A stretch of DNA of 36,815 nt from assembly GCA_947595215.1 (NCBI GenBank), contig CANQEO010000009.1, positions 1 through 36,815 of the forward strand, written 5' to 3'. A model generated the notes under the pieces. The model was not told where the DNA came from. It saw only the letters and a program-made list of their open reading frames with translations, and searched no databases. Both the position numbers and the translations under genes were made by a program. The DNA comes from an uncultured Bacilli bacterium (GTDB lineage Bacteria; Bacillota_I; Bacilli_A; RFN20; CAG-449). Shown piece by piece: positions 1-6,718 of the stretch. Each line of letters begins with the position of its first letter. Position 1 is the stretch's first letter.

Positions 1-453
1 GTCAATTATAATTCTTGGATATATGGCTTGATGCGATTCTATGTCATATGCTTTGACCAGCCCTAATCCATAAACAACATTATCACTAATATGTAATTGA
101 TCTACTACAACTGCTCCTCGCATAAACAAAGAACCTACCCGAAAAAGAGACATTAAAATAGAATTGACTACATTTAGCACATCAGTAACAGCAACAGAAG
201 AGTTGTTTTCATCTATTTCTTCACAAATTAAAATGTTGTCAGAAAAAATTTTGATTTTGATTCTTTCATCATTTTTCCACATAGAGGCAATGGAACTATT
301 TTGTAACCAGGTCCAAATAAATGCCCAGTCTGAGCCATCAATTATTTTTTGTTTGATACCCAAAATATCTATATATGCAATGGCACATTTGCGTTGATAT
401 GGCAATCCATTTTCATCTCGCATTTGGGCATGTAGAATTTCTTGATTTTCCAT
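1..453 (-). CDS. Partial protein with nucleotide-cyclase-like motifs (3' end outside window)
   Basis: An uninterrupted minus-strand reading frame runs from ATG at 451-453 to the window edge, giving 151 visible residues without a stop. Motifs in order are YIDILG (residues 27-32), FSDNI (70-74), RGAV (112-115), GLGLVKAYDIE (129-139) and YPRIIID (145-151). The two Asp-containing motifs (D29 and D72) are spaced like the metal-binding Asp pair of class III nucleotidyl cyclases. The whole pattern resembles a widespread group of uncharacterised bacterial proteins with a cyclase-like fold. It starts 8 bp after the stop of the KilA-N gene and so is probably the last visible gene of the XRE operon. AAAGGAT lies about 13 bases upstream as a weak ribosome site. 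Its base composition is more AT-rich than the rest of the element. Whether it makes a cyclic nucleotide cannot be told from sequence. Confidence 0.7.
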   Translation of the reverse strand, partial: MENQEILHAQMRDENGLPYQRKCAIAYIDILGIKQKIIDGSDWAFIWTWLQNSSIASMWKNDERIKIKIFSDNILICEEIDENNSSVAVTDVLNVVNSILMSLFRVGSLFMRGAVVVDQLHISDNVVYGLGLVKAYDIESHQAIYPRIIID

Positions 454-461
454 ACTTAAAA

Positions 462-1286
462 TTATCCTTTTTTCCCATCCATAAGTAAGCGAGAATTGCT
501 TTGCTGCAACACACGCAGTTGAGCGCGCGCCATATCATTGAGACGTTGCAAACGCTCTGCTTGTGGAACGCCTTGCTCAATCAAAATGGCGTTATAACTC
601 TCCATATTGGCGATCACCAAAAGTTGTTCCACCGTGGCGTAGTCGCGGATATTGCCTTTTAATGACGGGTTCTCCTTGCGCCACTGAGCGGCGGTTTTTC
701 CGAACAGGGCAACATTGAGTAGATCAGCTTCGTCGGCATAGACATATTTGAGTTGTTCCTCGGTAAGGGTAGGAACGATATTCTCTTTGATAGCGTCCGT
801 GTGTATGCGATAGTTGACTTTGGCAAGTTCACGCTTTGCCGACCATTCGAGAACTTGCTGCTCTTGCGCTTTGAGCCGCTGAAACTCCGTGACTAAATAC
901 AACTTGAATTCAGGACTTAACCAACTTGCAAACTCAAAAGCAATATCCCTATGCGCGAACGTTCCGCCATTGTTTCCCGACTTGGAAATGATACCAATCG
1001 CATTGGTTGCGTCTATCCATTTTTGCGGCGAAAGGTAGAAGCTGTGTCTGCCTGCCGCATTCTCAAAGGCCTCGAATTCGTGCCCTTTGAAATCGGGGTT
1101 ATGCAACGTCTCCCACAGCCCAAGATAGGATATGACGTCCTTGCTACGCATCCATGTGGCAATCGGAACTTTCGGTTCGGTCGGATTTGCGTAACGCGCC
1201 AAATCGGTGAGAGATATATAGTCCTCTTTGTCTATTTTCTTATATCTGACATCTAACCCTTTGACGGTAATTTCTTTATTTGACAT
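462..1286 (-). CDS. KilA-N domain protein
   Basis: The product has 274 residues. The N-terminal half resembles the KilA-N DNA-binding module: ISLTDLARY near residue 24, the ATWMRSKDVISYLGLWE segment, HSFYLSPQKWIDATNA, and GGTFAHRDIAFEFASWLSPEFKLYLVTEFQRL. KilA-N proteins are typical of phages and mobile islands and are thought to bind nucleic acid; most lack a defined role. The C-terminal half (from about residue 150) is mostly helical and unrecognised, with LLNVALFGKTAAQWRKENP and a predicted coiled tail. AAGGAG lies about 12 bases before the ATG. It lies 55 bp downstream of the helicase gene and 8 bp before the cyclase-like gene, so an operon is likely. Identification of the domain is firm; the function is not known. 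Confidence 0.88.
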   Translation of the reverse strand: MSNKEITVKGLDVRYKKIDKEDYISLTDLARYANPTEPKVPIATWMRSKDVISYLGLWETLHNPDFKGHEFEAFENAAGRHSFYLSPQKWIDATNAIGIISKSGNNGGTFAHRDIAFEFASWLSPEFKLYLVTEFQRLKAQEQQVLEWSAKRELAKVNYRIHTDAIKENIVPTLTEEQLKYVYADEADLLNVALFGKTAAQWRKENPSLKGNIRDYATVEQLLVIANMESYNAILIEQGVPQAERLQRLNDMARAQLRVLQQSNSRLLMDGKKG

Positions 1287-1341
1287 AACACCTTATCTCC
1301 TTGATGTTAGTACTTCAATCCTCAAAATTGCAGAACTTAAT

Positions 1342-3471
1342 TTATATTTCTTTTATACCTATACTCTTCAAATATTGATAGGTGCCGTCGTAATATTCGG
1401 GCAAGCGAGTGCTATCCTCCCAAAAACCGCCGGCTGTTTTATTTGCATTCCCGTAAGGAACACAGATCACCATCCCGGCTCTCGCGCGTGTCAGCAAAAC
1501 TCGATATGCGTTTAACATATATTTCATGAGTTCTTGCTTATTTTCAGTAGTCGCCGTCTGCTCCACCCATTTTGTTTGGCCGTTGAACCTATAAAAATGC
1601 CATTCGTTATTTATGCACCGCATATCTGCGTCCCAAAGCACACAAGTATAATCAAGCTCAAGCCCCTGAACTTGTATTTCCGTCGCGGCGTCTTCAAGAT
1701 AGTTTGATGACCGTACGTCTGTCTTATCCTCCAAAAACCAGTGCACGGCGTTCTCGTCGCCGGACGGCAGCAAGTGGATAGACAACGGTTTGAATCTTGC
1801 AGATTCTTTCGTAACCAAAACGCCCGTTCGCTCCGAACCGCGCGCTTTTTGGTGAAGCCATGCTTTTGCTTTTTCCATATCTCTCGTCAAAACAATCGGA
1901 TATTTATCTTTAATTTCATTGTAAAGCGCTACCGCACCGATGTCAAACGCCAAAACTGCATGTACAAAAGCGGAGAGTTTTTCGGCCCGGTAAGAACGAA
2001 GAGAGACGCCCAAGTGCAGAGCCTCTGCATATGTCACATTGGGATTATCTTTTAATAACTCGTCTACCTTGCCTTCCGCGTATTCGGGTTCCGTCAATTT
2101 AGGCGATATATAAACATCCCAATTCGTAAATTTTTCATTGAGGGCCTTAATCCACTCGGAGATTCCCGCCTCTCCGGTGTTAATCTCTTGTCCGCCGCCG
2201 ACAAGGCAGACGATTGTGGCCCAATCTTCTCTTTGATCGAGCGACCAGATCAAAAACGCGGCTTCCGATACCGGAAAGTTCGGAACCTTGAGCTTATTCC
2301 CGTAAGTGCCGCCGCGCTTCAAATAATCGGCAAGCCTTTTATGGGTCCACGAGCGCTGTGCTTCGTCAAAAATAGCCACGTGTTCAACCTCGCCGAACCC
2401 GGCCATTTCTATCTTGACGGCTTTTTCGGGATCAATTTCGAGAACTTCATTTTCTACTGGATTTTTAATTTTTGCGAGCATATTATCGCGATAGCGGTGG
2501 ATCATCTGAATAGATTTTGCCACCTCGCGGCGAGAATCGCTCAATTTCTTTTTTTGCCCCCTCGACAGGCATTTTTTATAATTATCTTGTGAAAGCGCTT
2601 CCGTCAGCACCGCCACCAAAGGACCGTTGCCGGAGAGGTAAACGGCACCTTCGTCCTCGACCGGTTCGTCACCGCCTTGGTAAGTTTGTTTGATAGCAAC
2701 GTCAAGTCCCACAAGCGTTTTGCCCGCTCCGGGCACGCCGGTAACAAAGCATATGCTCTTTTTTCGATTGATTTTGCTTTTATGAATAACCTCAAGGATA
2801 TATGCGATCGTCCTATCCGTTGAAACGTTGTCGGCCTCATGCCGAGTTATATTCTCCACGCTGTGGTTTTCATACAGTGATCTTGCTGCCTCGATTATAG
2901 TCGGGGTAGGGGCGTAAGGACTTATCACCCAATTGGGGTCAATATTCGGTTCACCGGGGAAACACGTAAGCACTTTTTCTATTAAATCGGCGATCCCGGT
3001 TTTCCCACAGATCAAAGGATTTACGATCCGATCGTCGTATATAGACATGTGGACTTGTGTAGAAGAGTGGCGGTGTTCTGTGGCAATTAGAACGGGCACG
3101 ATAATATGATCGTGGCTGAACTTATGAAAATTCTTCAAATCAAGCGCATAATCAAGCACTTGGTCAATGTCGCTCACTAAAATTTTTGTTTCGCCGACTT
3201 TGAATTCAAGACAAAATATGATACCTTTGAACAACAAAACAACGTCGATCCGCTTGCCGAGCCGAGGAATATCATATTCAAAAATAATTTGTCCATGCAC
3301 GCCCGAAAAAGAGTGCAAGACATCCTTCATGATGGATATCTCGGCACTCCACGCCTCACGCGTCGTGGTGAGCGCTTCTCCGTGGTAATTCTCACACAGT
3401 TCGCCCAAAATCGTTCTGCCGTCCATCCCGATAAAATCGCTAAAATTGTTGTTATATAAGCATCTGTTCAT
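1342..3471 (-). CDS. RecB-like nuclease fused to DUF2075 (Schlafen-type) helicase
   Basis: The product has 709 residues. The N-terminal 120 residues show a PD-(D/E)XK nuclease pattern: E44, D76 in KRIDVV, E89-x-K91 in CLEFKVG, then Q104-x3-Y108, the QxxxY motif of RecB-family nucleases. The ATPase part has Walker A GVPGAGKT (245-252) and Walker B DEAQ (369-372), followed by LVGGGQEINTGEAG, VQGLELDYTCVLW and LLTRARAGMVICVP near the C terminus, as in DUF2075/SF1-like ATPases. A protein that both cuts and translocates on nucleic acid is expected. The start is the first ATG in frame; its ribosome site is poor (GGAT about 18 bases away), so M16 is an alternative. It is the second gene of the XRE operon. 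Proteins of this type are common in defence islands, but the exact role here is inference. Confidence 0.85.
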   Translation of the reverse strand: MNRCLYNNNFSDFIGMDGRTILGELCENYHGEALTTTREAWSAEISIMKDVLHSFSGVHGQIIFEYDIPRLGKRIDVVLLFKGIIFCLEFKVGETKILVSDIDQVLDYALDLKNFHKFSHDHIIVPVLIATEHRHSSTQVHMSIYDDRIVNPLICGKTGIADLIEKVLTCFPGEPNIDPNWVISPYAPTPTIIEAARSLYENHSVENITRHEADNVSTDRTIAYILEVIHKSKINRKKSICFVTGVPGAGKTLVGLDVAIKQTYQGGDEPVEDEGAVYLSGNGPLVAVLTEALSQDNYKKCLSRGQKKKLSDSRREVAKSIQMIHRYRDNMLAKIKNPVENEVLEIDPEKAVKIEMAGFGEVEHVAIFDEAQRSWTHKRLADYLKRGGTYGNKLKVPNFPVSEAAFLIWSLDQREDWATIVCLVGGGQEINTGEAGISEWIKALNEKFTNWDVYISPKLTEPEYAEGKVDELLKDNPNVTYAEALHLGVSLRSYRAEKLSAFVHAVLAFDIGAVALYNEIKDKYPIVLTRDMEKAKAWLHQKARGSERTGVLVTKESARFKPLSIHLLPSGDENAVHWFLEDKTDVRSSNYLEDAATEIQVQGLELDYTCVLWDADMRCINNEWHFYRFNGQTKWVEQTATTENKQELMKYMLNAYRVLLTRARAGMVICVPYGNANKTAGGFWEDSTRLPEYYDGTYQYLKSIGIKEI

Positions 3472-3573
3472 AATATATATTTGCGTTGCTATCCTTTGCG
3501 CAATTGGCGCGTCACCGTATTGTCAGCTTTTGGGTATATCGACCCGAATTTGTTCTTTTGTTTTCGGCATAGA

Positions 3574-3765
3574 TCAGTCCTCAAACGTCAGTCCTTGTTC
3601 GGCACAAAAGTCCCGAAACAATCTTTTTGCTTTCAAAGTCGGTTCGCACTTGCCGGTTTCCCATCTGCAAACCGTAACCGAGTTCACTCCGAGTTTCGCA
3701 GCAAATTCTTCCTGCGTAAGCAGTAACCTCTCACGAGCGCTCTTGATTTTTTCAGAATAAGTCAT
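3574..3765 (-). CDS. XRE-family HTH regulator
   Basis: This 63-residue protein is almost entirely one Cro/CI-type helix-turn-helix: LLLTQEEFAAKLGVNSVTVCRWETGK at about residues 14-39, with the usual Q-x3-A-x3-G-V-x4-V-x3-E spacing. GCGGAG lies about 10 bases before the ATG. It is first behind the strong minus-strand promoter at 3797-3825 and 102 bp ahead of the nuclease-helicase gene. A likely job is repression of its own operon, and perhaps of the divergent plus-strand operon across the 3766-4068 gap. It has no effector domain, so it probably responds by loss or competition rather than by ligand binding. The family is certain; the targets are inferred. Confidence 0.92.
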   Translation of the reverse strand: MTYSEKIKSARERLLLTQEEFAAKLGVNSVTVCRWETGKCEPTLKAKRLFRDFCAEQGLTFED

Positions 3766-3796
3766 CTTATACTCCGCTTAACATCTTATTAGCAAT

Positions 3797-3825
3797 ATTT
3801 TAGCATATTTCGGCGCGTACGTCAA
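3797..3825 (-). promoter_or_regulatory. Promoter of the XRE operon
   Basis: Read on the minus strand, TTGACG (3825-3820), a 17-bp spacer and TAAAAT (3802-3797) with a TGC extension form a near-consensus sigma-A promoter. Transcription would begin near 3790, giving a leader of about 25 bases before the XRE ATG. Confidence 0.8.
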
Positions 3826-4029
3826 GGGCTTTGATATACTTGCCGCCTATTCTTACCATAAAATTTCCGATCAAACACAAAAGCGGGTTTCCCGCTTGTT
3901 GAGGGGCGAAGTTGTGGCACTTGTGACCAACTTCCTTATCCTGCTTAGGCATCCGTTTTTCTGCCCATTTTGTGGCACTTTTGGTATGGGGTATGCCCAC
4001 TAAAATTTCTTTGGAAAATTTTATAATGG

Positions 4030-4062
4030 TGACAGGTATTGTCATGTTTGGTGTGGTATAAT
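4030..4062 (+). promoter_or_regulatory. Extended -10 promoter with inverted repeat, sigma-like gene
   Basis: TGGTATAAT (TATAAT at 4057-4062) is an extended -10 element without a good -35. The inverted repeat TGACA-N5-TGTCA (4030-4044) occupies the place of the -35 and could be an operator. The predicted start of transcription (about 4069) coincides with the ATG at 4069. Confidence 0.55.
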
Positions 4063-4068
4063 TGTCGT

Positions 4069-5094
4069 ATGGATAAGTTAGCGTATCATTTGAACAAGAA
4101 GAAACAGCCTGCGCCTACGGACGGCAAAGTTCTCTACTATTACCCCGCAGACGAGGAGATTGCAAACGCGCACGTCGGCAACAAGTATTACATCACGGTT
4201 GAGGTCAGCGAACAGGAATGGGAAACGCTCATCGAGATGGATCGGTTGGAGTATAACAACACCCATACATACCAACGCCATAATACCATCCTCCCGGACA
4301 GGGACACCGAAGTCTTGCTCTCACCCAAAGAACAGGAACAGTTCATAGATAAGAATTTCAGTTTTGCCGAGGCAGAAAGGAATCCGCCGAAAGCGTTGCG
4401 GAATACAGATGACCTGACAGACAGAGAGTTTGAGGTTTACACTCTCTGCGTGATTGAGGACAAGACGCAGGCGGAAGCGGCGGAAGAACTCGGTCTTACG
4501 CAGGGCTATATTTCCATGACGCTCAAAAAGGCAAAAGAGAAAGTCACGAAAGCCGAATTGAAGAAAGCAAGCCCCGAAGCGTATGTCCGCAAATGTTGGG
4601 ATATTTTCCTCGATACAAGCACGATGCCTAATTATTTAGACGTCGAACTCGAATTTGTCATTCGTTGGCTTTTATTGGATTTGCTACCGTTCGCCCATTG
4701 GTATTACAGCGTGGGAGAGTTCTGCCGCTACCTTATGACCTATTACCTCTTTGACGAGGACAAAATAGACGAAGATATAGCGAAATACAAAGAAGCCGCA
4801 GACGAAGAAGAACGCTTGCACTTTGAGGAGTATTACGGCGAAAGACCGCCCATTGTGCAAGCCGTCTATGTACGCCTTATGACGGAAATGAACCGTCGGC
4901 GGCAATCGGGACTCCACGACTCGGACAAAGCCTATACAAGCATCTACTCCACGGCGGAGAAGATCGCAATCCGCCTGAAAATATCTACTTACGACTTTCT
5001 CACTCAACGCTTTTATCCGTTCTTTGCAAAGTCAAGAAACAAGCGTATCGAGCAATTCTATAAAGCCTATTCGGGCAAAAAGTTGCTAAAATAA
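4069..5094 (+). CDS. Sigma-70 region 4-like regulator of the mobile element
   Basis: The product has 341 residues. Residues about 115-158, LTDREFEVYTLCVIEDKTQ followed by AEELGLTQGYISMTLKKAKEKV, match the helix-turn-helix of sigma-70 region 4. The long C-terminal part has acidic, aromatic-rich helices and no recognised domain. No region 2 (-10 binding) is visible, so it is more likely a DNA-binding regulator than a complete sigma factor. Similar genes are common in mobilisable elements of gut Firmicutes. I chose ATG 4069 because the -10 box at 4057-4062 would place the transcript start there; the longer frame from 4039 would start upstream of the promoter. No Shine-Dalgarno sequence precedes the ATG. 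A terminator-like hairpin follows at 5169-5195. Confidence 0.75.
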   Translation: MDKLAYHLNKKKQPAPTDGKVLYYYPADEEIANAHVGNKYYITVEVSEQEWETLIEMDRLEYNNTHTYQRHNTILPDRDTEVLLSPKEQEQFIDKNFSFAEAERNPPKALRNTDDLTDREFEVYTLCVIEDKTQAEAAEELGLTQGYISMTLKKAKEKVTKAELKKASPEAYVRKCWDIFLDTSTMPNYLDVELEFVIRWLLLDLLPFAHWYYSVGEFCRYLMTYYLFDEDKIDEDIAKYKEAADEEERLHFEEYYGERPPIVQAVYVRLMTEMNRRRQSGLHDSDKAYTSIYSTAEKIAIRLKISTYDFLTQRFYPFFAKSRNKRIEQFYKAYSGKKLLK

Positions 5095-5168
5095 AAAATT
5101 TTTCGTAACGACTAATAATTTCGGCGTTCCCGTGGCTTATAATTGAGGGAGTATCGAAACGTGATAAG

Positions 5169-5195
5169 CAGTCCTTGAACAAAGGGCTGTTTTTT
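5169..5195 (+). terminator. Intrinsic terminator, possible attenuator before the MobV-like gene
   Basis: CAGTCCTT (5169-5176) pairs with AAGGGCTG (5182-5189) and is followed by a run of T. The 3' arm (AGGGC) can instead pair with GCCCT at 5197-5202, just before the AGGAGG of the next gene, so the two folds exclude each other. Confidence 0.6.
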
Positions 5196-5221
5196 CTGCC
5201 CTCGAAAGGAGGTGAAACAAG

Positions 5222-6001
5222 ATTTACAAGTATTACGAGAACAAAATGGGAATGCCAGAACAGAAGTACCCGCGAGATAAGCACGCGACAATTTCCGTCA
5301 TATCGCATAAGGCGCAAGACTTCCAAAGTATAGACGAATACCTCAAAGACTGCGAACAGCGGTATAAGGTAGAATACTTCAAAAAGGCGTCCTCGACCGA
5401 ACAGGCGTGGGCAGATGTAATGAAGTCTACGAACGCGAGATTCAACAACCGAGGCAAGAACGTTGTTTTGGAGTGTCTGCAATTCGGTGGCAATCGTGAG
5501 TTTTGGGACGGTTTCAATTCCGAACAGGATATACGAGCCTATTTCAAAGTTTGCTACCAATACGCCATAGACAAAGTGGGCTTCTTGCGCACACATGAGA
5601 ACATCATCTGCGCAGTAATCGTCACCGAGCCGAACAGGCGAAACCTCTTTGTCTATTATCTTCCAATTACGGAAGTATGGCAAGAAAAGATTATGAGCAA
5701 TGACAAAAGCGAGGTAGGCAACAGACTTCAACTGCGCGACGAGTACGATATGCCTATGTATAGGCATCGGGAAGAGATAGACAATCCACTGCTTTCCCAT
5801 AGCGCATTCTGGAAAGCGCGCGGCGGGTTGGTGTCATACTCTGCTTTGCAAGAGGACTTCTTCAAGGAAGTATCCGAGAAATACGGAGCGAAGCGCGGCG
5901 AGAGCTTCTCCCTCATCAAGAATACGGTGGAAAGCCATCGTAAGCGTTACCATCGGACAGACGGCGACCTTTACGACGAACTTTATTACGACGGCTTTTA
6001 A
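5222..6001 (+). CDS. MobV/Pre-like mobilisation protein lacking the HUH motif
   Basis: The frame from ATG 5246 gives 251 residues. The segment KNVVLECLQFGG through EPNRRNLFVYYLPITE (about 71-143), and SHSAFWKARGG then SALQEDFFKEVSEKYGAKRGES, follow the plan of plasmid Mob/Pre relaxases. In active MobV proteins the strand ending in VP is preceded by PHxH; here that place reads R-N-L-F (N133, L134, F135 from ATG 5246), so the metal-binding histidines are gone. It may be a non-catalytic DNA-binding descendant. The GGAGG at 5208-5212 is 9 bases from ATT at 5222 but 33 bases from ATG 5246, so I give the ATT start, which adds eight residues (IYKYYENK). No canonical start codon lies between. The family call is by pattern; the loss of histidines is seen directly. 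Confidence 0.7.
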   Translation: MYKYYENKMGMPEQKYPRDKHATISVISHKAQDFQSIDEYLKDCEQRYKVEYFKKASSTEQAWADVMKSTNARFNNRGKNVVLECLQFGGNREFWDGFNSEQDIRAYFKVCYQYAIDKVGFLRTHENIICAVIVTEPNRRNLFVYYLPITEVWQEKIMSNDKSEVGNRLQLRDEYDMPMYRHREEIDNPLLSHSAFWKARGGLVSYSALQEDFFKEVSEKYGAKRGESFSLIKNTVESHRKRYHRTDGDLYDELYYDGF

Positions 6002-6019
6002 GAATCTCGCTTGAATCTC

Positions 6020-6060
6020 TTGACAAACCTCAAAGAAAAAGATATAATCGTATTCATACG
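6020..6060 (+). promoter_or_regulatory. Perfect consensus promoter with operator-like palindrome
   Basis: TTGACA (6020-6025), exactly 17 bp, then TATAAT (6043-6048). CGTAT-TC-ATACG (6049-6060), a perfect inverted repeat, covers the expected transcription start and is well placed for repression, perhaps by the product of the next gene. Confidence 0.85.
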
Positions 6061-6085
6061 ACACGCATATTTTACGGAGGTTATT

Positions 6086-6367
6086 ATGGAAAAGAAACCG
6101 AGAGCGATCAAAGACAAGCGTTATGAGGAGAAGCACAAAGCGGAGAGAAAGGCAAAAAGCCTTTCGTGGGGAACGAGCGTACCGAGGGAAACAGCTGAGA
6201 ACATCAACTTTTTTCTCAAAAAGTATGGATTTACCAAAATACAACTAATAGAAGCCGGCTATAAGGCTTTGCTCGACGAAGCGGCGGAACACAACACTTC
6301 TTTGGCAAAGATTATGGACGGTTATGACGATTTCTTCGGATTTGAGTCGGACAAGTCCGAGAAATAA
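6086..6367 (+). CDS. Small basic regulator, possibly ribbon-helix-helix
   Basis: The product has 93 residues with a charged N terminus (MEKKPRAIKDKRYEEKHKAE). It continues with WGTSVPRETAENINFFLKKYGFTKIQLIEAGYKALLDEA, which looks like a short strand followed by two helices as in ribbon-helix-helix DNA-binding proteins. The ATG at 6086 is preceded by ACGGAGG at 5 bases; the longer frame from 6011 would begin upstream of the promoter. The consensus promoter with a palindrome at its start site suggests that the gene is strongly expressed and self-repressed. It lies between the MobV-like gene and the recombinase, as small copy or transfer regulators often do. The fold assignment is tentative. Confidence 0.6.
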   Translation: MEKKPRAIKDKRYEEKHKAERKAKSLSWGTSVPRETAENINFFLKKYGFTKIQLIEAGYKALLDEAAEHNTSLAKIMDGYDDFFGFESDKSEK

Positions 6368-6456
6368 TTTTACACCGACAAAACGGATAGAGTCCGGTTG
6401 AACAAACTGTTTCTACCCACAATTTACAAAATCTAAAAAGGAGGATTTTTGTGAAT

Positions 6457-6520
6457 ATGGAGAGAGAACATTGTATCCATTCAGCCAGAGAACATCGTAA
6501 CTGCACAAATAGAAAAATAA
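6457..6520 (+). pseudogene. Short, possibly disrupted ORF ahead of the recombinase operon
   Basis: AAGGAGG (6438-6444) precedes ATG 6457. In the ATG frame the peptide is poor in sense, but two bases further on the frame reads RENIVSIQPENIVTAQIEK and stops with TAA at 6518-6520. Four extra bases in the GAGAGA tract after the ATG would explain the shift. The frame after the TAA is the same as that of the next ORF, so both may once have been a single gene of about 85 residues. This is inference from reading frames only. Confidence 0.3.
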
Positions 6521-6526
6521 GGAGAA

Positions 6527-6718
6527 TTGAAACAAAACTGTGCAAAGGTAGATTTACAAACCAAACAAACAACTTATGGGGAACTTAATCTCCCCGATGA
6601 GAAATTAAAAGCAAGTGCGACGATACTTGCAAACATACTGCTCGACTATATGAGAAGCGGCGGCGATATGAGCAATATTACGCCAAGCAGAGTGTTCGGG
6701 CAAAGGAGAAAACAATGA
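6527..6718 (+). CDS. Small unrecognised protein coupled to the recombinase
   Basis: This 63-residue frame begins at TTG 6527 and contains KVDLQTKQTTYGELNLPDEKL, then a helical part ASATILANILLDYMRSGGD. I do not recognise a family. Its TGA overlaps the ATG of the recombinase (ATGA at 6715-6718), so translation is probably coupled. AAGGAG lies only two bases before the TTG, which is too close, so the start is doubtful. The frame upstream is open back to a TAA at 6518-6520 and continues a plausible peptide before that stop, so this may be the 3' part of a split gene. A role in control of the recombinase is a guess from position. Confidence 0.5.
   Translation: MKQNCAKVDLQTKQTTYGELNLPDEKLKASATILANILLDYMRSGGDMSNITPSRVFGQRRKQ

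Larger units (their letters stand above)
3766..4068. other. Divergent intergenic region with repeats
   Basis: About 300 bp lie between the divergent XRE and sigma-like genes. They hold the XRE promoter (3797-3825), a perfect 7-bp hairpin AAGCGGG/CCCGCTT (3881-3897) followed on the minus strand by a T-rich run, two direct copies of TTGTGGCACTT (3912-3922 and 3970-3980), an inverted repeat TGACA-N5-TGTCA (4030-4044) and the extended -10 of the plus-strand gene. An open frame on the minus strand here overlaps the promoter and is probably not a gene. A transfer origin or regulatory region is possible but unproven. Confidence 0.5.

Noticed and set aside
164-397. Plus-strand frame of 77 codons at the left edge
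   Set aside because: The minus-strand frame 1-453 is open throughout, has recognisable motifs and fits the operon.
3800-4045. Minus-strand open frame of 81 codons in the divergent region
   Set aside because: Its 3' part covers the -35 and -10 of the strong XRE promoter, it spans the repeats and hairpin, and no ribosome site precedes it.
5000-5800. Long minus-strand frame of 266 codons opposite the sigma-like and MobV-like genes
   Set aside because: It is a shadow of two well-supported plus-strand genes, and its translation has no domain pattern.
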